Shown here in pieces: positions 1 through 5,930 of a DNA stretch of 5,930 nt. The number at the start of each line of letters is the position of its first letter. The stretch's first letter is position 1. The notes below the pieces were generated by a model, which saw only the letters and a list, made by a program, of their open reading frames with translations, had not been told where the DNA came from and made no database searches. The DNA comes from Syntrophaceae bacterium UBA2192 (GTDB taxonomy: Bacteria > Desulfobacterota > Syntrophia > Syntrophales > UBA2192), in NCBI GenBank assembly GCA_002327315.1, contig DCVI01000128.1, positions 1-5,930 on the forward strand, read 5' to 3'. Both the position numbers and the translations under genes were made by a program.

Positions 1-357
1 TTCGGCACCTGCGCCGGCCTCATCGTGATGGCCGACCGGGTCGACGGCCGCAGGCAGGATCTGTTGAATCTGATCGACCTCGACGTGGAGCGCAACGCCT
101 ACGGCCGCCAGCTGGAGAGCCGCGAGGTGGACATCCCCTGCGAGGCCCTCGGGAAGGAGCCCTTTCACGCCGTTTTCATCCGGGCCCCCCGGATCCTGGG
201 AACGGGACCCGCGGTGGAAAAGCTCGCTCTCTACCGGGGCGAGGTGGTGCTCGCGCGCCAGAAGAACATCCTCGTGGCCGCCTTCCATCCCGAGTTGACG
301 GGAGATGCAAGGGTCCACAAGCTTTTTTTGCAGATGCTCGACCGAAGGGCACGATAA
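1..357 (+). CDS. pdxT: Pyridoxal 5'-phosphate synthase glutaminase subunit PdxT (5'-truncated by window edge)
   Basis: PdxT hydrolyses glutamine and channels ammonia to PdxS, which condenses it with ribose 5-phosphate and glyceraldehyde 3-phosphate to make pyridoxal 5'-phosphate in the cytoplasm. The 118 residues present open with FGTCAGLIVMA, the nucleophile loop of this class I glutaminase family (Cys at fragment residue 4). They continue through VERNAYGRQ, VFIRAPRIL and FHPELT (His96, Glu98 complete the triad). The Cys-to-His distance of 92 residues is close to the 91 in Bacillus subtilis PdxT. About 75 N-terminal residues, including the start, lie outside the window. The frame is open from base 1, so the first internal ATG (base 28 in this frame) is not the start. 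The stop is TAA at 355-357. The usual partner pdxS would be expected upstream but cannot be seen. The next gene starts 46 bases later on the same strand. The identification is firm because all family motifs occur in order. Confidence 0.96.
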   Translation, partial: FGTCAGLIVMADRVDGRRQDLLNLIDLDVERNAYGRQLESREVDIPCEALGKEPFHAVFIRAPRILGTGPAVEKLALYRGEVVLARQKNILVAAFHPELTGDARVHKLFLQMLDRRAR

Positions 358-403
358 TTGAAGCAACCCACGGGTTAACATACACCCCCCACGAAGAGAC
401 CGG

Positions 404-1657
404 ATGACAACGGAACTTCCGAATAAGATCACCGCGCTGCTCGACAAAGGGGTATCCATCCCCTGCCCGTCGGCTGTCGCGATCGGCGATGAGGTCAGGA
501 CGGAGCGCATTTCAGCAAAGGGCACCGTCCTTTACCCCGGATGCCGCCTTGCCGGCGCAAAGACCCTGATCGGCCCCGGCGCGAAAATCGGCTTCGAATC
601 CCCCGTGACCCTTGTAGACTGCCGGCTCGGCCCCGGCGTGGAGCTCAAGGGCGGCTTTTTCGCAGGGTCCGTCTTTCTCGCCCGCTCCTCCATGGGCTCG
701 GGCGCCCAGGTGAGGGAGTGCTGCCTGATCGAGGAAGAGGCCTCGGGCGCCCACACCGTGGGGCTCAAGCAGACGATCCTCTTTCCTTTCGTCACCCTGG
801 GGAGCCTCATCAACTTCTGCGACTGCCTCATGGCCGGGGGCACGAGCCGCAAGGATCACAGCGAGGTCGGGAGCTCTTACATCCACTTCAATTACACGCC
901 CAACCAGGACAAGGCCACGGCCTCGCTCATCGGCGATGTGCCCCGCGGCGTCATGCTGCGCCAGGCCCCGATCTTCCTGGGGGGCCAGGGAGGGCTCGTG
1001 GGCCCCGTGAGGCTGGGCTACGGCACATTGATCGCCGCGGGCACCGTCTGGGAAAACGACTGTCCCCAGGGGGGGATGCTCCTCAAGGGCTCGGCGTTGC
1101 TCTCCGAGCGCCCCCTGCATACCGGACTGTACCGCGAGGTGAGGCGAAAGGTGTGCAACAACCTTCTCTATATCGGAAACCTCGCCGCCCTGCGGCAGTG
1201 GTACGTGCACGTCCGCAGGCCTTTCCTGAAAACCCGGGAGGGGGGCGGCGCACTCTGCGAGGGCGCCCTGGAGGTCCTCGACGCAGCCCTGGAAGAGCGG
1301 ATCGGCCGGCTTCGCGCCCTGGCCGCTAAGATGGAGGACTCCATCGCCATTGCCGAGAAGGTCCTTCAGGACAGGACGAAGGAGACGCACCTGAAGCACA
1401 AGCGGGAACTCCTGCAGAACTGGCCCGAGGCCGAGAAGAGGCTTTCGGGTCTTGCCGATGACTCGATCGGCCGGGACGGTCGCGGACGTTTCATGAAGAG
1501 GATCGACGAGCGGCTCTCGAAGGGGGCCGGCGATTATATCGATTTCATCCGGGCCCTGGACCGGGAATCTGCGGATGCCGGTTCGGCCTGGTTACAGTCT
1601 GTTGTGGACGCTGTCGTAACGCGAGCCCTGGACGCCCTTCCCTCCTTCGGAAGGTAA
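404..1657 (+). CDS. Left-handed beta-helix (hexapeptide repeat) protein related to the GlmU acetyltransferase domain, with a helical C-terminal extension
   Basis: This 417-residue protein has imperfect hexapeptide repeats from about residue 20 to 230 (IGPGAKIG, LGPGVELKG, MGSGAQVRE, LGYGTLIAAGTV), the signature of a left-handed beta-helix acyltransferase. Residues 159-214 resemble the end of the GlmU acetyltransferase domain. YIHFNYTPNQDK parallels the GlmU segment ending NYDGANK, which binds acetyl-CoA and glucosamine 1-phosphate, and is followed by IGD and IAAGT. The GlmU catalytic His (E. coli His363) has no clear counterpart; the aligned stretch reads LINFCDCLMAGG. The N-terminal uridylyltransferase domain of GlmU is absent. 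Residues 235-417 are rich in Leu, Glu, Arg and Lys, look helical, and match nothing I recognise. The ATG follows a weak GAAGAG ribosome-binding site at 393-398. Its place just upstream of a GlmS-like gene suggests amino-sugar metabolism, as an acetyltransferase or partner protein. Such proteins are often labelled UDP-N-acetylglucosamine pyrophosphorylase, which the domain content here does not support. Confidence 0.85.
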   Translation: MTTELPNKITALLDKGVSIPCPSAVAIGDEVRTERISAKGTVLYPGCRLAGAKTLIGPGAKIGFESPVTLVDCRLGPGVELKGGFFAGSVFLARSSMGSGAQVRECCLIEEEASGAHTVGLKQTILFPFVTLGSLINFCDCLMAGGTSRKDHSEVGSSYIHFNYTPNQDKATASLIGDVPRGVMLRQAPIFLGGQGGLVGPVRLGYGTLIAAGTVWENDCPQGGMLLKGSALLSERPLHTGLYREVRRKVCNNLLYIGNLAALRQWYVHVRRPFLKTREGGGALCEGALEVLDAALEERIGRLRALAAKMEDSIAIAEKVLQDRTKETHLKHKRELLQNWPEAEKRLSGLADDSIGRDGRGRFMKRIDERLSKGAGDYIDFIRALDRESADAGSAWLQSVVDAVVTRALDALPSFGR

Positions 1658-1713
1658 GGCGCAGCCCCTGCGGGGAGCCGCTGACAAGATGAGCCCAGGG
1701 ATCGACAGGGTCT

Positions 1714-1720
1714 GAGAGGG
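1714..1720 (+). promoter_or_regulatory. Candidate ribosome-binding site for the GlmS-like gene
   Basis: GAGAGGG ends four bases before the ATG at 1725. It is a partial Shine-Dalgarno match with rather short spacing. It matters because it favours the ATG start over the TTG at 1848, before which (about 1830-1847) no purine-rich tract is visible. Confidence 0.4.
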
Positions 1721-1724
1721 AATC

Positions 1725-4700
1725 ATGATCGCAATATCCGTGAAACGGCTCATATCGTTTCTCCTGCAGTGGCATCTCTTGCTCGGCCGCAACCCCCGTC
1801 AGGCCCCGCCCTTCTCGGTCATTCTCTTCCCGGCGCACACATCGGTTTTGTGCTGCGGCATCGCCGGCATCCTGGCCGTAAAGCCGGGCCCAACGCCCCT
1901 CGCGGTCGACACCGGCGCCAACCTCGCACGGAATTTCGCCGCAATCCGCAAGGCCCCGCTCTCGAGGGCGATCGCGGGCAGGATCAAACTCGAAGGGTAC
2001 CTCGCAGGTGTCGGCCCGCTCAAGGAGATGGAGCGCGACCTCGTGCTGTTGCGGCAGGAATCCCCTTTCCAGGCCCTTTTCTTCAATCCCGGCAAGGCGG
2101 CGGCCCTTCAATCCCTCATTCCCGAAATGACGACATTTCTGGCCGGGGAGGAGGGCCTGCTCGAGGCCGAGGCCGGACGCTTTGCCACGGCGCAGATGGA
2201 GATCGTCAACAGCCGTCTCATCCTCCTGAAGGACATCCTCTGGGGTCTCGAGAAGGACATCCTCGCCAACGTCGAAAAGATCCTGCACCTCGCCGGCGCC
2301 GGGCGCGTCGAGGAGATCACCCCGGAGAGCTTTGTAAAATACGCCCGGGTCAACTTCCTGCTCAACTGCATCGACCGGCTCGAGGTCAGGGGACGGGACT
2401 CTGCGGGGCTCCAGTTCTCGCTCACGCTGAAAGACCGCGAAACCCTGGGCCGCATCATCGAAGAGCTCCGGGGCCGGGGGCTTCACGACGACTTCCGCCG
2501 GCGCTCCGTCGAGCGCGACCTGCTGAACGGGTCCATCCACGTGGCCGACCACCGCCACCCCGACGGCGGTGTCTACCTCTCTTTCGTTTACAAGACGGCC
2601 TCCATCATCGGCAAGCTCGGCGAGAACGTCGGCAAGCTCCGCGAGGCGATCCGCGCGGATGGCATCTTCCACGCCTTCGCCCGCGAGGCCACGATCTCGG
2701 AGTCGACCTTCGCCCACACCCGCTGGGCCTCCGTGGGCTCCATCACCGAGGAGAACTGCCACCCCATCGGCAGCTTCACCCTCTGCCCGCAAGGACCCGA
2801 AGGGCAGATTCCGCCGGCGGGCCTCTGTTCGATCCCCGCGTCGATCGCTGCGACGTTCGACGGCGAGATCGTCCCCGGGATGAAGTTCTACCCTGCCTAC
2901 GGGCCGGGCTGCTGGACGATCAGCGTCGTCCTCAACGGCGACATCGACAACTACCAGATGCTGCGCTCGCTCCTCGAGTCGGCCTACGGCTACGAGATCG
3001 CCCCCGAGGTCACCTCGGACACAAAGATCATCCCCCTGCAGGTCGAGCGTTATCTCGCCGCCGGCAAGAGCCTCGAGGAGGCCTTCCGGCTGGCCGTGAA
3101 TGACTTCGAGGGCTCCCACGCCATCGCGCTGACCAGCAACGTGCAGCCGGGGAAGATCTACCTCGCCCTCAAGGGGAGCGGGCAGGCCCTCTTCGTGGGC
3201 CTGCGCGAGGACCAGTACCTCTTTGCCTCGGAGCTCTACGGAATCGTGGAGGGCACGTCGCGCTTCATCAAGATGGACGGCGAAAGGCCCCGCGATCCCG
3301 ATAACCCCGAGTCCTCCGGGCAGATCTTCGTCCTCGACCAGCACTCGGCAGGCGGGCTTGCCGGCATCAGGGCGCTTTGCTACGACGGGCATCCCGTCGG
3401 GCTCACGGAGTCCATGATCCAGCAGGCCGAGATCACGACCCGCGACATCGACAGGGGCGCTTTCCCCCACTTCTTTCTCAAGGAGATCACCGAGTCGGCC
3501 CAGTCGGTCCGCAAGACCCTTCGCGGCAAGTACCGCATAGAAGAAAAAAAGGACGGAACGAAAAAGGTCCGCTTCAATCTCGGCCGGGACATCCTGCCGG
3601 AGGCCTTCGTGAAGAGCCTCAAGGCAAAGAAGATTCGCCGGGTCTTCGTCATCGGCCAGGGAACGGCCGCCGTGGCCGGCCAGGCCATCGCCGACGGCCT
3701 CGGCATGTACCTCGCGGGCGCGCCCGTCAACATCCAGGGGAAGAAGGCCTCCGAGATGAGCGGCTTTTTCATCTGTGAGGACCTCTCGGACACGCTCGTC
3801 ATCGCCGTAACCCAGTCGGGCACCACGACGGACACGAACCGCGCCGTGGCCATGGCGGGCGAGCGGGGCGCCACGATCCTCTCCATCGTGAACCGCCGCC
3901 AGTCCGACATCACGACGAAATCCCACGGCGTCTTCTACACGAGCGACGGCCGCGACATCGAGATGTCCGTGGCCTCCACGAAGGCCTTCTACTCGCAGAT
4001 CGTGGCGGGCTACGTTCTGGCGCTCGCCTTCGCGCAGATCCTCAGGACGCGCGCCGACGAGTTCATCGCCGCCGAGCTTGCGACCCTCGAGAAGGCGCCG
4101 GGCCTCATGCAGCAGGTGCTGGAGAAAAAAGACGAGATCCGCCGCTCCGCCGAGCGTCTCGCCCGGCAGAAGAAATACTGGGCCATCGTGGGAAGCGGCC
4201 CGAACAAGGCCGCGGCCGACGAGATCCGCATCAAGCTCTCCGAGCTCTGCTACAAAACGATCTCGTCGGACTTCATCGAGGACAAGAAGCACATCGATCT
4301 CTCCTCGGAGCCCCTCATCCTCGTCTGCGCCGCAGGCAACCCCGAGACGGTTGCGGGCGACGTCGTCAAGGACACGGCCATCTTCAAGGCCCACAAGGCC
4401 TCCGTCGTCGTCTTCGCCGAGGAGGGCGAGACCCGCTTCGACCGGATCGCCGACTCGGTGATCGCCCTCCCGAAGGCGCCCATGCCGCTGCCGGTGATTC
4501 TCAACACCCTGGCCGGGCACCTCTGGGGCTACTATGCCGCTTCCGCAATCGACGACGACGCCGCCTTTTTCCGCGAGGTCCGCAACGAGATGAGCCTCGC
4601 CGTCGTCGAGCAGGATCACAAGAACTTCACGCTCTACCAGCGGATGCTCGACCGCAACCTGCACCGGATTCTTAAAGATTTCGGGGAGCAGTTCACCGAG

Positions 4701-5555
4701 CGCAAGAACCGCGGCGTCTTCACCCTGATGAACGCCCGCACGATGACGGACATCTCGCTTCTGACGAAGTACGTGGCCGGCAAGCTCCCCCTGGAGGACT
4801 TCTGGGGAGACTTCGGCGGGGAGGAGACAACCGCCTCGCCCATCGACCTTCTGAACATCGCCTTCGGGCATGCCATCGACGAGATGTCGCGCCCCATCGA
4901 TGCCATCCGCCACCAGGCCAAGACGGTCACCGTCGGCACGAGCCGCAAGGAGGAGATGCTCCGCGGCGTACTCTTCGACCTGCTCGCCAGCCTCAAGTGC
5001 TCCGCCAAGAACCTGAAGGCCGACAACATGCTGGCCCTCGACCGGATCCAGAAGGCCATCGCCTGCGTGCGCGGCTACACCCTCTACGAGATCGGCGACC
5101 TCGACGTGGAGGGCCACCCCACGGACGACACGACGATCTCCATTGTGAACCGCGGCGGTGTCTCCGTCGGAATGGTATCGCGGGCCGAGACGTCCAAGAG
5201 CCTCATGGGCACGAAACGCACGATCGCCCGGACGGGCAATCTCTACGTGGGGCTCGGAAGGGTGGACGGCAGGCCTCTCGTCATCATCCCCCTGCTCAGG
5301 GGGGGCGAAGGGGTGAGCGGGCTTCTGCTCGTCCACGTAGACTTCAACGCCGCCCTGACGGCTGCCGACAAGGTGGAGATCCTGGGCGACCGGTACCGCG
5401 ACATCCGCAACCTCGTGAACGAGTACAACCTCTCCTGGGACGACGCCTACCTCGGAGAGATGGCCATCGAGATTCTGCTTGGCGAGTCCGTTGAGTTCAT
5501 CGCCACAAAGATCCGCAAGACGCTGGACCCCAAGAAGGAGGGATCCCCCGTATGA
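1725..5555 (+). CDS. Oversized GlmS-like protein: class II glutamine amidotransferase, two SIS domains and an unassigned C-terminal domain
   Basis: GlmS converts fructose 6-phosphate and glutamine to glucosamine 6-phosphate in the cytoplasm, the first step to UDP-GlcNAc. Numbered from ATG 1725 (1,276 residues; E. coli GlmS has 608-609), CCGIAGIL at 43-50 is the glutaminase start. About 160 helix-like residues follow, then RLEVRGRDSAGL (218-229), a second insertion (about 232-285), TFAHTRWAS (328-336), VVLNGDIDNY (401-410) and SDTK (431-434). SIS1 spans about 636-775 (TQSGTTTDT at 696-704, SVASTKAF at 748-755) and SIS2 about 816-940. Lys837, Glu840 and His856 match E. coli Lys485, Glu488 and His504, with the 16-residue Glu-His spacing kept. 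The E. coli tail RNLAKSVTVE aligns with RNEMSLAVVE (953-962), putting Ser957 where Lys603 binds sugar. Another 314 unrecognised residues follow. The start is uncertain: TTG 1848 would put Met directly before the Cys pair, whereas ATG 1725 has a better ribosome-binding site and needs propeptide removal. The family is clear; fructose-6-phosphate amidation is inferred and open to doubt. Confidence 0.9.
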   Translation: MIAISVKRLISFLLQWHLLLGRNPRQAPPFSVILFPAHTSVLCCGIAGILAVKPGPTPLAVDTGANLARNFAAIRKAPLSRAIAGRIKLEGYLAGVGPLKEMERDLVLLRQESPFQALFFNPGKAAALQSLIPEMTTFLAGEEGLLEAEAGRFATAQMEIVNSRLILLKDILWGLEKDILANVEKILHLAGAGRVEEITPESFVKYARVNFLLNCIDRLEVRGRDSAGLQFSLTLKDRETLGRIIEELRGRGLHDDFRRRSVERDLLNGSIHVADHRHPDGGVYLSFVYKTASIIGKLGENVGKLREAIRADGIFHAFAREATISESTFAHTRWASVGSITEENCHPIGSFTLCPQGPEGQIPPAGLCSIPASIAATFDGEIVPGMKFYPAYGPGCWTISVVLNGDIDNYQMLRSLLESAYGYEIAPEVTSDTKIIPLQVERYLAAGKSLEEAFRLAVNDFEGSHAIALTSNVQPGKIYLALKGSGQALFVGLREDQYLFASELYGIVEGTSRFIKMDGERPRDPDNPESSGQIFVLDQHSAGGLAGIRALCYDGHPVGLTESMIQQAEITTRDIDRGAFPHFFLKEITESAQSVRKTLRGKYRIEEKKDGTKKVRFNLGRDILPEAFVKSLKAKKIRRVFVIGQGTAAVAGQAIADGLGMYLAGAPVNIQGKKASEMSGFFICEDLSDTLVIAVTQSGTTTDTNRAVAMAGERGATILSIVNRRQSDITTKSHGVFYTSDGRDIEMSVASTKAFYSQIVAGYVLALAFAQILRTRADEFIAAELATLEKAPGLMQQVLEKKDEIRRSAERLARQKKYWAIVGSGPNKAAADEIRIKLSELCYKTISSDFIEDKKHIDLSSEPLILVCAAGNPETVAGDVVKDTAIFKAHKASVVVFAEEGETRFDRIADSVIALPKAPMPLPVILNTLAGHLWGYYAASAIDDDAAFFREVRNEMSLAVVEQDHKNFTLYQRMLDRNLHRILKDFGEQFTERKNRGVFTLMNARTMTDISLLTKYVAGKLPLEDFWGDFGGEETTASPIDLLNIAFGHAIDEMSRPIDAIRHQAKTVTVGTSRKEEMLRGVLFDLLASLKCSAKNLKADNMLALDRIQKAIACVRGYTLYEIGDLDVEGHPTDDTTISIVNRGGVSVGMVSRAETSKSLMGTKRTIARTGNLYVGLGRVDGRPLVIIPLLRGGEGVSGLLLVHVDFNAALTAADKVEILGDRYRDIRNLVNEYNLSWDDAYLGEMAIEILLGESVEFIATKIRKTLDPKKEGSPV
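5535..5541 (+). promoter_or_regulatory. Ribosome-binding site of guaA
   Basis: AAGGAGG is a full-strength Shine-Dalgarno sequence ten bases before the guaA ATG at 5552. It lies inside the last codons of the GlmS-like gene. Together with the 4-base ATGA overlap, it fixes the guaA start and points to translational coupling. Confidence 0.85.
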
Positions 5556-5930
5556 TCGCCATTCTGGATTTCGGCTCCCAGTACAACCAGCTCATCGCCC
5601 GTCGCGTTCGGGAATGCCGCGTGTACTGCGAGATCCTCGACCACGACATCACACCTGCCAGGCTCAAGGCCCGGAAGGTGCAGGGCATCATTCTCTCGGG
5701 AGGCCCCGCCAGCATCTTCGACAAGGGGGTCCCGAAGTGCGATGCAGGGATCTTCGAACTGGGCGTTCCCGTCCTCGGGATCTGCTACGGCGCGCAGCTC
5801 ATGGCCTACACGATGGGCGGGAAGGTCACCGCCTCGCCGCTTCGGGAATACGGGCCCGCAGAGCTCACGCTCAACGACACGGGAAAACACTCCCTGCTGT
5901 TTGCGGGCCTGGAGGGCCGCCAGCGGATCT
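5552..5930 (+). CDS. guaA: GMP synthase (glutamine-hydrolysing), N-terminal glutaminase domain, cut by window edge
   Basis: GuaA aminates XMP to GMP in the cytoplasm, using ATP and ammonia from glutamine. The 126 residues visible belong to its N-terminal class I glutaminase domain. They start with MIAILDFGSQYNQLIARRVRE, in which DFGSQY and the IARRVRE segment are typical of GuaA. LSGGPAS (residues 48-54) is the oxyanion strand, and GICYGAQLMA (76-85) carries the nucleophile Cys78. GGKVTASPLREYGPAEL follows as in the family. The triad His and Glu, the ATP pyrophosphatase domain and the dimerisation domain, roughly 390 more residues in a typical protein of about 515, lie beyond the window. The ATG overlaps the upstream stop codon by four bases (ATGA) and has a strong ribosome-binding site, so the start is secure. 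Its coupling to the GlmS-like gene suggests co-expression and does not by itself imply a shared pathway. Confidence 0.97.
   Translation, partial: MIAILDFGSQYNQLIARRVRECRVYCEILDHDITPARLKARKVQGIILSGGPASIFDKGVPKCDAGIFELGVPVLGICYGAQLMAYTMGGKVTASPLREYGPAELTLNDTGKHSLLFAGLEGRQRI

Noticed and set aside
328..358. Possible promoter TTGCAG - 19 bases - GATAAT at the end of pdxT.
   Set aside because: The -10 matches five of six consensus bases, but the -35 matches only three and the spacing is long. It is not strong enough to list.
512..1399. A 295-codon minus-strand frame, and a 262-codon plus-strand frame at 541-1329, within the beta-helix gene.
   Set aside because: Both are low-complexity Arg/Pro/Gly- or Ala-rich translations overlapping a frame with clear hexapeptide repeats. 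They are by-products of base composition.
1636..1679. Hairpins around the stop of the beta-helix gene: CCTTCC (1636-1641) with GGAAGG (1649-1654), and CCCC (1665-1668) with GGGG (1672-1675) as a possible terminator.
   Set aside because: The stems are only 4-6 base pairs and neither is followed by a T-run. Such short inverted repeats are common in GC-rich DNA.
1658..1847. A glmS-type self-cleaving ribozyme ahead of the GlmS-like gene.
   Set aside because: I could not find the conserved core segments of the glmS ribozyme in this interval, and the frame from 1725 on shows a coding-type base pattern.
1545..5336. A 1,263-codon open frame on the minus strand covering nearly all of the GlmS-like gene.
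   Set aside because: Over 1725-5336 its codons line up exactly opposite those of the sense gene, so it is open only because the sense frame there contains no TTA, CTA or TCA codons, as expected with strong GC bias at third positions. Its translation has no recognisable domain, whereas the sense frame has clear amidotransferase and SIS motifs.

Overview
The window (5,930 bases, GC-rich) holds four genes, all on the + strand and closely spaced: the end of pdxT, a left-handed beta-helix protein related to the acetyltransferase half of GlmU, a very large GlmS-like protein of about 1,235-1,276 residues, and the beginning of guaA. The short gaps (46 and 67 bases) and a 4-base stop/start overlap before guaA suggest one transcription unit that extends past both edges. 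No RNA gene, mobile element, CRISPR array or clear intrinsic terminator was seen, and no stretch over 300 bases lacks a gene.

The strong GC bias at third codon positions, and the pairing of a beta-helix GlmU relative with an oversized GlmS relative, suggest a GC-rich environmental bacterium, perhaps of the former Deltaproteobacteria. That placement is an impression from the protein sequences and is not demonstrated.

Layout: 1-357 is the C-terminal two thirds of PdxT, the glutaminase subunit of pyridoxal 5'-phosphate synthase, with its Cys-His-Glu triad. 404-1657 encodes a 417-residue protein with a hexapeptide beta-helix (about residues 20-230) and a helical C-terminal region, but no nucleotidyltransferase domain. 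1725-5555 encodes the GlmS-like protein: a class II glutamine amidotransferase domain with two insertions, two SIS domains, and about 315 extra residues at the C-terminus. 5552 to the edge is the glutaminase domain of GMP synthase.

Three of the four genes use glutamine as nitrogen donor, for vitamin B6, (probably) an amino sugar, and GMP. The two middle genes together look like parts of an amino-sugar route. The large protein is the notable object. It keeps the Glu and His of the GlmS isomerase site at exactly the E. coli spacing, but appears to lack the C-terminal Lys that binds fructose 6-phosphate. It carries a C-terminal region I do not recognise, and its start is ambiguous: either a TTG directly before a Cys-Cys pair, or an ATG that would add a 42-43-residue propeptide.
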